A DNA stretch of 64,000 nucleotides from Nocardia beijingensis NBRC 16342 (GTDB lineage: Bacteria; Actinomycetota; Actinomycetes; Mycobacteriales; Mycobacteriaceae): NCBI RefSeq assembly GCF_001612785.1, contig NZ_BDBC01000054.1, positions 1-64,000 on the forward strand, written 5' to 3'. Under the pieces are notes generated by a model that was given only the letters and a program-made list of their open reading frames with translations, searched no databases and had not been told where the DNA came from. The translations under genes were made by a program, and so were the position numbers. Of this stretch, positions 8,341-17,865 are shown piece by piece (positions within the stretch are counted from its first letter, which is position 1; every line of letters starts with the position of its first letter).

Positions 8341-8853
8341 GTGTCGGACCAGCCCAACCCCATGCCCGCGGACGAGAAAGCGCAGCAAGCGCGGCGATAC
8401 CGGGAGCGCCTGTGGGTGCCGCTGTGGTGGTGGCCGGTGGCGTTCGCCGTCACCGGATTGCTCGCGGCGGAGATCCACATGGGCGCGCCGGGATTGCGTG
8501 CGTGGCTGCCCTATGTTCTGTTGTTCCCGGTGCCGGTCTGGGTCCTGCTGTGGCTGAGCCGCCACCGCGTCGAAGTGGCGCCGGACGCGAACGGCACACC
8601 GGAGCTGCGCGCGGATCGCGCACATCTGCCGGTGAATTTCGTCGCCCGCGCGGCCGCTGTCGCCCCCACCGCGAAGAGCGCGGCGCTGGGCCGCCAGCTC
8701 GACCCCGCCGCCTATGTCCAGCATCGACCCTGGGTCGGGCCGATGGTTTTGCTCGTGCTCGACGACCCGGACGATCCGACGCCGTACTGGCTGGTCAGTA
8801 CGCGGCGGCCCGAACGGGTCCTCGCCGCGCTCGGTCTACCGAGCGCGGGCTGA
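8341..8853 (+). CDS. DUF3093 membrane protein
   Basis: A 170-residue protein with two N-terminal membrane segments (about 28-50 and 57-75) and a cytosolic C-terminal domain. DUF3093 landmarks are YRERLWVPLWWWPVA, VPVWVLLW, LPVNFVARAAAV and the tail DDPTPYWLVSTRRPERVLAAL. It corresponds to Rv2698; the function is unknown. The GTG start is six bases behind TAGTGT (8329-8334), with no Shine-Dalgarno, so the message is probably leaderless. It is divergent from dut. Confidence 0.92.
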   Translation: MSDQPNPMPADEKAQQARRYRERLWVPLWWWPVAFAVTGLLAAEIHMGAPGLRAWLPYVLLFPVPVWVLLWLSRHRVEVAPDANGTPELRADRAHLPVNFVARAAAVAPTAKSAALGRQLDPAAYVQHRPWVGPMVLLVLDDPDDPTPYWLVSTRRPERVLAALGLPSAG

Positions 8854-8876
8854 CACTCTGTTCGATCTCGTCGAGA

Positions 8877-9179
8877 TCAGGCGGCGCAATCCATGCAGAT
8901 CATCTGGCCGCCCTTCTCACTGGCCAGCCTGCTCCGGTGATGAACCAGGAAACAGCTGGAACAGGTGAACTCGTCGGCCTGCTTCGGGATCACCCGAACC
9001 GTCAGCACTTCCTCGGACAGGTCGGCGCCGGGAAGCTCGAACGACTCCGCGGTATCGGATTCGTCGATATCCACGACGGCGGACTGTGCCTCGTTACGAC
9101 GAGCCTTCAGCTCCTCCAGCGAATCCTCCGACACATCGTCGGATTCGGTGCGCCTCGGTGCGTCATAGTCGGTTGCCAT
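8877..9179 (-). CDS. DUF4193 zinc-ribbon-like protein
   Basis: A 100-residue acidic protein. The C-terminal half holds two cysteine pairs, FTCSSCFLVHHRSR and MICMDCAA, in a zinc-ribbon arrangement (C-x2-C, then C-x2-C). The N-terminal half is acidic with DYDAPRRTESDDVSEDSLEEL. It is equivalent to Rv2699c, a small conserved actinobacterial protein of unknown function. The ATG is preceded by GAGGGGAAG. It converges with DUF3093 and has a long divergent upstream region shared with cei. Confidence 0.93.
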   Translation of the reverse strand: MATDYDAPRRTESDDVSEDSLEELKARRNEAQSAVVDIDESDTAESFELPGADLSEEVLTVRVIPKQADEFTCSSCFLVHHRSRLASEKGGQMICMDCAA

Positions 9180-9555
9180 GTCGTCTTCCCCTCGTCCTAA
9201 CTCCGTATATCCCGGACCGGTCCGCTCACACCCGATTCCTGCCGGAACCGCCGCGACCGCTACCGCCCCGCCGGTGGTGCACGTCACACGTACACCGGTC
9301 GCCTATCAGGGCGGATCATGCCGATCCACTCCCGATAGCGCTGGGTAAACGCAGGACATGCCCTTCTTGTTCCCGCGACCGACCACTGATTTCCGCACCG
9401 GTGATTCGATCTGGGCCGCCAGACAATAGCGGACGCCGGAGCGAAAGTCGCAATCAAAACCCAGAAGAGTCGAAAAAGAGGGGCAATCGACACCATCTGG
9501 GGAACGCACCGAGACCTTGCGCCGCGGCCCCGCCACATTTTCGTAGAGTGTGCTG
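9180..9555. other. Divergent intergenic region DUF4193/cei, no gene seen
   Basis: 376 bases without a convincing gene. On the minus strand GATATAC about 35 bases ahead of the DUF4193 ATG could supply its -10 element. On the plus strand TAGAGT (9544-9549) serves cei. The middle (about 9430-9500) is richer in A than its surroundings, with several A runs, and both strands show only short frames. A small RNA could hide here, but nothing in the sequence proves it. Confidence 0.4.
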
Positions 9556-10233
9556 GTGGTTTCACTGATCACCGAAGGCACCCCGACGGATTCGCAAGGT
9601 CGGCCGTTCGTGCGCCGCCGACCCCAGCCCTGGCTCATCATGCTCGGCGTTCTCGCTCTGATCTGCGGGATCGTCTGGATCAAAGCCCTCACCACGCACG
9701 ACACCGATCACACCGCGATGGCGTGCAACTCGCCGAGCCCGGCCTCGGATCCCGGTGCGCCGCAACCGACTCCGCTCGGTCAGCGGGTCGGCGCAGGCCG
9801 CCTGCAGGACGTGGAACCCGCACCGCTGGCCGCCAGCAAGGTGCGTGTGCTGAACGCGAACAACCAACGCGGGCAGGCCGCGCACGTCGCCGCCCAGCTC
9901 GGCGACCTCGGCTTCGCGAGCGCTCCTGGAACGCAATACGGCAACGATTCGGTATACGTCAACGGCGACCTGGAATGCACCGGGCAGATCCGCTTCGGCG
10001 TCAACGGCCGCCCGGCCGCCGCCTCCGTGCAGCTGGTCGCGCCGTGCGCCGAGCTGATCGAGGATCAGCGCGGCGACGACACCGTGGATCTGGTGCTCGG
10101 CTCGCTGTTCCGGGACATCCGCCCCAGCAACGACGCCGAGGAAGTGCTGCGTTCGCTCAAGAACCCGGCGCCGGGCAACTCCACATCCATCGATATCAAG
10201 CTGCTCGACGCCGCACGGAAAGCACGCTGCTGA
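9556..10233 (+). CDS. cei: LytR C-terminal-domain envelope protein (Cei type)
   Basis: A 225-residue membrane-anchored protein. An N-terminal cytosolic stretch with RPFVRRRPQPW is followed by one membrane segment (about 27-46, LIMLGVLALICGIVWI) and an extracytoplasmic LytR_C domain (about 92-180) starting KVRVLNANNQRGQAAHVA. It corresponds to Rv2700 (Cei, cell envelope integrity). Three or four cysteines lie outside the membrane. GTG at 9550 and 9556 are both in frame; 9556 is preferred because TAGAGT (9544-9549) ends six bases before it. Its stop abuts the suhB stop (TGATCA). Confidence 0.88.
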   Translation: MVSLITEGTPTDSQGRPFVRRRPQPWLIMLGVLALICGIVWIKALTTHDTDHTAMACNSPSPASDPGAPQPTPLGQRVGAGRLQDVEPAPLAASKVRVLNANNQRGQAAHVAAQLGDLGFASAPGTQYGNDSVYVNGDLECTGQIRFGVNGRPAAASVQLVAPCAELIEDQRGDDTVDLVLGSLFRDIRPSNDAEEVLRSLKNPAPGNSTSIDIKLLDAARKARC

Positions 10234-11178
10234 TCAGCGGTCCGGAATCGGCTCGGTAGCGCCGACCCGGGCCAGCAACTCGCACAGTTCGTCGGCGATG
10301 CCGGGCGCGGCGGCCACCACCAGGTCGCCGTCGGCGCCCGGCGCCGTCGCGGGCGGCAGCGTCAGCCGCGCGCCCGCCTCGGCGGCGATCAGCGCGCCGG
10401 CGCCCCAGTCCCAGGCGTTCAGGCCGTGCTCGTAGTAGGCGTCGACACGGCCGGCGGCGACATGACACAGATCCAGCGCCGCCGCACCGAAACGGCGGAT
10501 GTCGCGCACGTGCGGCAGCACCTGCGCGACCAGTTCCGCCTGCCTGCTCCTGCGGTGCCTGCCGTAGGCGAATCCGGTGGCGACCAGAGACATCGCCACC
10601 GACTCGACGGGCGTGCAGCGCAAATGCTCCACCGCGCCGTCGGCGTCGACACGCAGCGCGCCGAGACCGAGCCCGGCACTGTAGGTGGCCGCCCGCGCGA
10701 CGTCCACCACGGCGCCCGCCACCGGCCTGCCGCCGCGCAGCGCGGCCACCGACACGGCATAGCCGGGGACGCCGTAGAGGAAGTTGACGGTGCCGTCGAT
10801 CGGATCCACCACCCACTGGACGGTGTCGGCGCTGGCGTCGTCGATGCTGCCGCCGCCCTCCTCGCCGAGAATCGGGTCGCCGGGGCGCTGTTCGGCGAGC
10901 AGTTTCCGGATGAGTTCTTCGGTCTCGGTGTCCACGATGGTCACCGGGTCGGTCTCGTGGCTCTTGGACTGCACCGCTCCTTCGGCGTGCACGCCCGCGG
11001 GTCCGAACACTTCGGGACGGCGGGCGCGGACATGGGCGGCGGCCGTCTCGGCGATGTCGACCGCGACGCGGCGCAGGTCGGCCTCGTCGCCACGCGCGAC
11101 GATCGAGACGAACGAGTCGGGGGTGTAGTCGGACACTGGCGATGAGGTTTCCGGCACGCCCTTTATCGCATCACACAT
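10234..11178 (-). CDS. suhB: Inositol-1-monophosphatase SuhB
   Basis: A Mg2+-dependent, lithium-sensitive phosphatase giving myo-inositol for phosphatidylinositol, lipomannan and mycothiol-type pathways. Metal and catalytic motifs are intact: KSHETDPVTIVDTETE, GEEGGG, WVVDPIDGTVNF and AWDWGAGALIAAEAGA. The 314 residues include about 15-25 extra at the N-terminus relative to the mycobacterial enzyme; GTG at VSDYTPDSF is a plausible internal start. It is divergent from ppgK and convergent with cei, exactly as Rv2700-Rv2702. Confidence 0.95.
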   Translation of the reverse strand: MCDAIKGVPETSSPVSDYTPDSFVSIVARGDEADLRRVAVDIAETAAAHVRARRPEVFGPAGVHAEGAVQSKSHETDPVTIVDTETEELIRKLLAEQRPGDPILGEEGGGSIDDASADTVQWVVDPIDGTVNFLYGVPGYAVSVAALRGGRPVAGAVVDVARAATYSAGLGLGALRVDADGAVEHLRCTPVESVAMSLVATGFAYGRHRRSRQAELVAQVLPHVRDIRRFGAAALDLCHVAAGRVDAYYEHGLNAWDWGAGALIAAEAGARLTLPPATAPGADGDLVVAAAPGIADELCELLARVGATEPIPDR

Positions 11179-11334
11179 CCTCGCCGAACGCCCAGCCTCG
11201 TGGTCCGATTACTCTTGTCGTGCACGACACAGCGCCGTCGTCGGGCATCCCGTCGCAACGCCCGCCGTGGCGTCCACGGGCCCCGTGCAGCGCTGTCATC
11301 ACACCGGCCAGCACAGGGAGACGAGGGGTTAGTC

Positions 11335-12093
11335 ATGTCCGCTCGGGGGCACGCATTCGGCATCGACATCGGTGGCAGCGGCGTCAAAGGCGCCACGGTC
11401 GATCTGGACACCGGCGAGTTGGTCCACGAGCGCATCAAGATCGCGACGCCGCATCCGGCCACACCGTTCGCCGTGGCCGAGGCGGTGGCCGAACTGGTCG
11501 AGAAAGCGCAGTGGACCGGGCCGGTCGGCATCACCCTGCCCGCGGTCGTGCTCGGCGGTGTGGCCCGTACCGCGGCGAACATCGACAAGTCCTGGATCGG
11601 CACCGACGCGCGAGCGCTGTTCTCGGCCGCGCTCGGCGGCCGTCCGGTCACCGTGCTCAACGACGCGGACGCCGCGGGCATGGCCGAGGACCACTTCGGC
11701 GCGGCGCGCAATTTCGCGGGCCTGGTCATGCTGCTGACCTTCGGCACCGGCATCGGCTCCGCGTTGCTCTACCACGGCACGCTGGTGCCCAACACCGAAC
11801 TGGGCCACCTGGAGGTCAAGGGCATGGAGAGCGAGCACCGCGCGGCGGCCTCGATCAAGGAACGCGACGACCTGAGTTACGAGCAATGGGCCGCGCAGGT
11901 CAGCCTGGTGCTGACGACGCTGGAGAATCTGTTCTTCCCTGTGGTCTTCGTCGCGGGCGGTGGCATCAGCAGGGACTCCGAGAAGTGGATTCCGCTGCTC
12001 ACCAACCGGACGCCGGTCATACCGGCCCGCCTGCGCAACACGGCAGGCATCGTCGGCGCCGCCATGGCCATCGCGGGCGGCGTCGCACCGTGA
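11335..12093 (+). CDS. ppgK: Polyphosphate glucokinase
   Basis: Phosphorylates glucose using polyphosphate or ATP. The 252-residue ROK-fold protein shows the phosphate-1 loop FGIDIGGSGVKGA near the N-terminus, the catalytic Asp region TVLNDADAAGMAE, the GTGIGSALLYHGTLVPNTELGH block that ends with the sugar-contacting Glu-x-x-His, and VAGGGISRD near the C-terminus. The ATG follows GAGGGG. It lies just upstream of sigA in the same direction, as in mycobacteria (Rv2702-Rv2703). Length is typical (about 250-265). Confidence 0.95.
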   Translation: MSARGHAFGIDIGGSGVKGATVDLDTGELVHERIKIATPHPATPFAVAEAVAELVEKAQWTGPVGITLPAVVLGGVARTAANIDKSWIGTDARALFSAALGGRPVTVLNDADAAGMAEDHFGAARNFAGLVMLLTFGTGIGSALLYHGTLVPNTELGHLEVKGMESEHRAAASIKERDDLSYEQWAAQVSLVLTTLENLFFPVVFVAGGGISRDSEKWIPLLTNRTPVIPARLRNTAGIVGAAMAIAGGVAP

Positions 12094-12157
12094 GGCGCGC
12101 GGGTACCGCGAGGATGCCGTTCCAGGCATCGTGCCGTAGGTACCCTGGTTGGATCGT

Positions 12158-12163
12158 TACAAT
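12158..12163 (+). promoter_or_regulatory. Candidate sigA promoter -10
   Basis: TACAAT lies about 120 bases ahead of the sigA GTG, in the ppgK-sigA gap. It is the best housekeeping -10 in this gap; no good -35 accompanies it. It implies a long sigA leader. Confidence 0.45.
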
Positions 12164-12286
12164 GGAACGTGCCCGGCGCAGCCGGAGAAACCCCGACCGG
12201 CCCTCCGCCGGTGAAACCCGACAGATCGCTCCGCCGGAACACCACTCTGGCGTGACGCCGCACGAGACCGTCACGAAAGGGCGTAC

Positions 12287-13666
<1,380 letters not shown>

Positions 13667-13679
13667 GTCGCATCGCCTC

Positions 13680-13735
13680 GACGCCCGCATTCGTCGTCCG
13701 CTCGATTCGTCCAGCGGCCGGTGAATGCGGGCGTC
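13680..13735 (+). terminator. Candidate terminator of sigA
   Basis: A perfect 13-base inverted repeat, GACGCCCGCATTC (13680-13692) against GAATGCGGGCGTC (13723-13735), begins 14 bases behind the sigA stop. The loop is 30 bases and only CTTTC follows, so it is an actinobacterial-type terminator or 3' stabiliser rather than a classical T-tract one. Confidence 0.55.
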
Positions 13736-14141
13736 GCGCTTTCGGCATGTCGCCGCCGGGCGTGATCGCAACGTGTCGATTCGCGTTGCTCCGCAGTGTG
13801 TTTCGCTCGCGCCCGGCACTTCGCGAGGATCGCCGCCGACCCGCCGGGCGCGGTAGTTCCGGCTCAGGTCTCAGTGATGACCATTGCCGTGCAGACGTTC
13901 CGGCGCGGTCCGCCGAGGCAGTTTCGCCGACGCACCCGCGCAAGGGTGACGGCGGCGGTGTGCCGCCCCGCCCGGTGTGCCACCCACCCGGTGTGGGGTT
14001 CCCTGAGATCGCGGCTGTGTGGTGCGCCGGGACCGAATGCCGTAAGGCATGAAGCGACGTCATCGTCGCGCAGACGGCCCGTGACACAGCGCACACCGGG
14101 GCCTGTCGCCGCGCCTGCGCCCCGCCCGGCAGACTTGCGGG
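13736..14141. other. Intergenic region between sigA and the rhomboid-like gene, no gene seen
   Basis: About 400 bases. Open frames here (for example one from an ATG at 13877) are very rich in Arg, Pro and Cys and lack a ribosome site, so I read them as chance frames. CAGACT (14130-14135), six bases ahead of the GTG at 14142, could be the -10 of the downstream gene. Confidence 0.4.
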
Positions 14142-14906
14142 GTGGTTGCCTCGACCTCGACTCCGAGCTGGCTGCGGTCACCGTGGACGCGGACGGTCGA
14201 CCTGCGCGCCGAGTTGCGCGACGGGTCGGCCTGGCTGCGGCGTCCCGGGCTGCCGCGGCGGCTCCTGCCCGCCATCCGCGCGCATCTGGGGGCAGCGCCC
14301 GCCAGCACCGCCTACGCGTTCACCCTGTTCGTCACCTGGTGGACGCTGCGTGGGGTCGGTGGCTCGGTGGAACGCCGATTGATCTTCTCGGCGTCGACCA
14401 ACCTGTACAACATGCGGCACAACCCGGTGCAGGTGCTGGTCGCTTCGGCGTTCTGGACCGACGGCGGGTTTCCCTGGACGACCATCGCAGGCTTCGTGCT
14501 CGTCATGGCGTATGCCGAACGCTGGCTGGGCACCGGACGCTGGATCCTGCTGTTCGCGACCGGGCACATCGGGGCGACGTTGCTGACGGTCACCGGCATC
14601 TCCCACGCCATCGACCGTGGCCTCATTCCGCTGCGGGTGGCGGTCGCCGCGGACGTCGGCACCAGCTACGGTTTCTCGGCCGTCCTGGCAGCGCTGGCCT
14701 TCCGGTTCCGCGGCAAGGTGCGGTGGGTGTGGGCCGGCGCGCTGCTGGCGACGCTCGGCGTGGCGCTGTGGGTCGAGCCGACGTTCACCGACTACGGCCA
14801 TCTCTGTGCCGCCGTGATCGGGCTTGCGGTCGGCGCCATCGCGAGCCTGTTCTGGCACCGGTTGCAACGGACCGCCGACCGTAGAGCCGGCGCCGATCAC
14901 TACTGA
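14142..14906 (+). CDS. Rhomboid-like membrane protein
   Basis: A 254-residue protein with about six membrane segments. In the rhomboid layout the potential nucleophile is Ser175 in DVGTSYGFSA and the potential base is His220 in DYGHLCAAVIG, giving a Gx-S and an H-x-x-A-x-x-x-G pattern in two separate membrane helices. The loop YNMRHNPVQVLVASAFW resembles the L1/TM2 region of the actinobacterial rhomboid-like family. Intramembrane serine protease activity is therefore possible but the motif is not canonical GxSG. The GTG start has CAGACT six bases upstream and no ribosome site. Confidence 0.72.
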   Translation: MVASTSTPSWLRSPWTRTVDLRAELRDGSAWLRRPGLPRRLLPAIRAHLGAAPASTAYAFTLFVTWWTLRGVGGSVERRLIFSASTNLYNMRHNPVQVLVASAFWTDGGFPWTTIAGFVLVMAYAERWLGTGRWILLFATGHIGATLLTVTGISHAIDRGLIPLRVAVAADVGTSYGFSAVLAALAFRFRGKVRWVWAGALLATLGVALWVEPTFTDYGHLCAAVIGLAVGAIASLFWHRLQRTADRRAGADHY

Positions 14907-16091
14907 TCAGGAGACTTGGGGCGCGCGGCGGCCGCGGTTCTGCATCATCCCGACCACCGGCTCGACCACCCGCGCCGCGATCGGACCCAGCACCGCCATC
15001 AGCAGCACGTAGGTGGAGGTGAGCGCGGTGAGCTGACCGTCCATCGCACCCGCGCTCACGGCGAGTCCCGCGATGACGATGGAGAATTCGCCCCGTGCGA
15101 CCAGCGCGGCGCCCGTCCGGGCCCGGCCCATCCGCCGGATGCCCTCGCGTGCGGCGGCCCACCAGCCGGTCGCCACCTTCGTCACGACCGACACCGCCGC
15201 CAGCGCGATCGCCCAGCCGAGCACCGGCGGGATCGCACGCAGGTCGGTGTTCAACCCGAAGGCCACGAAGAAGATGGCCGCGAACAGGTCGCGCAGCGGT
15301 TCGAGCATCTTCGCCGCCGCGTGCGCGGTCGAGCCGGAGATCGCGATGCCGAGCAGGAACGCTCCGACCGCCGCCGACACGCTCAGCGCCGAGGAGACGC
15401 CCGCCACCAGCAGCGCCGCGCCGAGCAGCGTGAGCAGGAAGACCTCACGGTCGGCACTGGCCACGATCGCCGAGACGTACCGCCCGTAGCGCAGCGCGAC
15501 CAGCAGCACCAGCGTGATGGTGATCAGCGCCACCGTCAGGGCGCGCAACCCGCTGATCCAGCTGAGCCCGGCCAGCACCGTGGTGAGGATCGGCAGGTAG
15601 ACCGCCATCGCCAAGTCCTCGAAGACGAGGATGGACAGGATCACCGGTGTCTCCCGGTTGCCCAGGCGCCCGAGGTCGTCGAGGACTTTCGCCACGATCC
15701 CCGAGGAGGAGATGTAGGTGACGCCCGCCATCGTGATCGCGCCGTCGAGGCCCCAGCCGAGCATCAGCGCGACCACCGCCCCGGGTGACGCGTTGACCAC
15801 GATGTCCACCAGACCGGCCGCCCACGAGCGGCGCAGGCCGGTCACCAGCTCCGCCGCCGTGTATTCCAAGCCGAGCAGCAACAGCAGCAGCACCACGCCG
15901 ATCTCGCCGGCGATATGGCCGAAGTCGTGGGCGGCCCGCAGCTCGATGAGCCCGCCCTGGCCGAAGGCGACACCGCCGAGCAGGTACAGCGGGATCGGCG
16001 ACATGCCGATCCGGCCCGCGACACGCCCCAGCATGCCGAGAACGAAGAGAACCGCTCCGAGCTCGATCAGGGCGAGCGCGGTGTCCGTCAC
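14907..16091 (-). CDS. K+/H+ antiporter membrane subunit, CPA2 family (KhtU-like)
   Basis: A 394-residue membrane protein of 12-13 hydrophobic segments from the CPA2 monovalent cation:proton antiporter family. Landmarks are GVVLLLLLLGLEYTAAEL, the unwound helix region YISSSGIVAKVL, LVFEDLAMAVYLPIL and VGAFLLGIAISGS, with the loop FVAFGLNTDLRAIPP. It lies three bases behind a small TrkA-C protein, the KhtT/KhtU arrangement that exports K+ in Bacillus. No RCK domain is fused to it, unlike KefB/KefC. The GTG start is set by this tight spacing. Ion choice is inferred from the partner. Confidence 0.88.
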   Translation of the reverse strand: MTDTALALIELGAVLFVLGMLGRVAGRIGMSPIPLYLLGGVAFGQGGLIELRAAHDFGHIAGEIGVVLLLLLLGLEYTAAELVTGLRRSWAAGLVDIVVNASPGAVVALMLGWGLDGAITMAGVTYISSSGIVAKVLDDLGRLGNRETPVILSILVFEDLAMAVYLPILTTVLAGLSWISGLRALTVALITITLVLLVALRYGRYVSAIVASADREVFLLTLLGAALLVAGVSSALSVSAAVGAFLLGIAISGSTAHAAAKMLEPLRDLFAAIFFVAFGLNTDLRAIPPVLGWAIALAAVSVVTKVATGWWAAAREGIRRMGRARTGAALVARGEFSIVIAGLAVSAGAMDGQLTALTSTYVLLMAVLGPIAARVVEPVVGMMQNRGRRAPQVS

Positions 16092-16094
16092 GGC

Positions 16095-16577
16095 TCAGCC
16101 GTGCGTCAATATCTTCGCGGCGGCATCCAAGCCCTCCGGGGTGCCGACGACCACGAGCAGGTCACCCGCGGTGAAGGTGAAATCGGGGCCGGGCGAGGGA
16201 TGCAACTGCCCGGCCCGCATGACGGCCACGATGGAGGCCTTGGTGCGCGTGCGCATCTCGGTCTCACCGAGGGTGCGTCCGTCGTAGGGCGAGTCGTCCC
16301 CGATGGGGAGCTGGCGCGTGGTGATCCCGGGCATGTCGCGGTGGTCGTCGTTGAGCTTGGCGACCAATTGCGGCGCGCCGAGGAGGTTGGCCAGCACCGC
16401 CGCCTCATCGGTGGTCAGGGGGATCTGCGCGGCACAGGCGTCGGGATCGTCGAGCTTGGAGACGATCAGGTCGATATCACCGTCGCGGTGGGCGACCACG
16501 CCGATTCGGCGACCGGAACGCACTTCGAAGTCCTTCCGGACACCGATGCCGGGTAGTGCGGTGACGTCGACGTTCAC
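16095..16577 (-). CDS. TrkA-C regulatory subunit of the antiporter (KhtT-like)
   Basis: A 160-residue cytosolic protein. The N-terminal part (LPGIGVRKDFEVRSGRRIGVVAHRDG) is the KhtT-like domain; the C-terminal half (about 78-155) is a TrkA_C domain with DDSPYDGRTLGETEMRTRTKASIVAVMRAG and FTAGDLLVVVGTPEGL. In Bacillus this subunit inhibits KhtU and responds to pH and c-di-AMP. The GTG start is seven bases behind TAATCT (complement of 16585-16590), so the operon message is probably leaderless. The antiporter gene follows after three bases. Confidence 0.87.
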   Translation of the reverse strand: MNVDVTALPGIGVRKDFEVRSGRRIGVVAHRDGDIDLIVSKLDDPDACAAQIPLTTDEAAVLANLLGAPQLVAKLNDDHRDMPGITTRQLPIGDDSPYDGRTLGETEMRTRTKASIVAVMRAGQLHPSPGPDFTFTAGDLLVVVGTPEGLDAAAKILTHG

Positions 16578-16662
16578 GCCCTCCAGATTAACCGGATCAC
16601 CCCGTCCGCGAACGGATCGGTCATCACTTCGGCGGATGGCGCGTCGCGGGCGCTGTGCTGTG

Positions 16663-17865
16663 ATGGAGGGCGTGCGGCGGTGGGCGGATGTGCCGGAGCG
16701 GATGCGGGACGCGCTGGGCGCGGTGATCGCGTTCGCCGGCGGGGCGGCACTGTATCTCGCCGGCCTGTCCACCATGACGGAGCGGGGCGAGCACGTGTCG
16801 CTGTGGGTGCGGTGCGGTGTGCTGGCCGCATTGTGCGTGGCGACCTTCTGCCGGCGCCGGACGCCGGTCGCGGCCATGGTGGCCGGCCTGGTCCCGCTGG
16901 CCGTCGACATCCGGCTGGGCGCCACGGTGCCGGTGTGGATCGTCTACGCCGACTTGATCTACGCCGCCGTGCTGTACGCGCGGCGCAGGGCGTCGCGGAT
17001 CACGGCGCTGGCCTGGTCGGCGCTCTCCGCTGTCGTGGTGGCGCTGACCCTGGCTCTGACCGGCGACCTGCGCGCGGTCGCGGTGGCGCTGGTGGCTGTG
17101 TTCAGTTTCGTCGCGACACCGATCTGGTGGGCGAACTCGGTGCGCACCCACAAGGACGTCGCGCACGCCGAGCGCACCCGCGCCGAGGCGCTGACCCTGG
17201 TCGCCGAACTCGACCGCCGCGCGGCCGTGGCCGACGAGCGCACCACGATGGCGCGTGACCTGCACGACGTGATCGCCGGGCACCTGTCGGCCATCGCCCT
17301 GCATTCCGAGGCGGCGCTCGGCGTGCAGGCCCGCGCGGACGCCGACCCGGCGGTGGCCGGGATCATCCGCGCCATCCGCGCCAACAGCGTCAGCGCACTG
17401 GAGGAGATGCGCACCATGATCGGACTGCTGCGCAGCGACGACGACGGCGCGGAGGCGGCCGCGCCGCGCACCCTCGCGCAGTTGCCGATCCTGGTGGACG
17501 CCGCGCGTGCGGCGGGGATCTCGGTCCGGGTGCGCGAATCACTGGACGCCACCACGCTGCCCAGCGCGGTCGACCAGGCCGCGTATCGCATCGTCCAGGA
17601 GGCTTTGACCAACGCCATGAAACATGCCCCTGGACAAGAGGTTTCCATCGACGTGCGCACCGAGGAGCAGATGCTGACCATATCCGTCCGCAACCGGACC
17701 GCGCCCGCACGGCCGCCCCGATCGGTGGCCGTAGCCGGGCGCCGCGGCTTGGTGAACATGCGCGAGCGGGCCGCGGCGCTCGGCGGAAGTCTGCGCGCCG
17801 GAACCGATTCCGGCCACTGGGAAGTGCTGGCCACCCTGCCGCTCGGAAGCGCGGGCCGCGCATGA
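16663..17865 (+). CDS. NarL-family sensor histidine kinase
   Basis: A 400-residue kinase. Five N-terminal membrane segments (about 10-160) form an integral sensor without a large extracellular loop. HisKA_3 dimerisation carries the phospho-acceptor in ARDLHDVIAGHLSAIALH; the ATPase domain has YRIVQEALTNAMKHA (N box) and GRRGLVNMRERAAALGG (G box). Its ATGA overlaps the response regulator start, so the two are a co-translated pair. The start is the ATG at 16663; GTG at 16672 is an alternative. The stimulus is unknown. Confidence 0.92.
   Translation: MEGVRRWADVPERMRDALGAVIAFAGGAALYLAGLSTMTERGEHVSLWVRCGVLAALCVATFCRRRTPVAAMVAGLVPLAVDIRLGATVPVWIVYADLIYAAVLYARRRASRITALAWSALSAVVVALTLALTGDLRAVAVALVAVFSFVATPIWWANSVRTHKDVAHAERTRAEALTLVAELDRRAAVADERTTMARDLHDVIAGHLSAIALHSEAALGVQARADADPAVAGIIRAIRANSVSALEEMRTMIGLLRSDDDGAEAAAPRTLAQLPILVDAARAAGISVRVRESLDATTLPSAVDQAAYRIVQEALTNAMKHAPGQEVSIDVRTEEQMLTISVRNRTAPARPPRSVAVAGRRGLVNMRERAAALGGSLRAGTDSGHWEVLATLPLGSAGRA

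Noticed and set aside
13747..14052. Possible small gene between sigA and the rhomboid-like gene
   Set aside because: Arg/Pro/Cys-rich frame without a ribosome site or recognisable motif.
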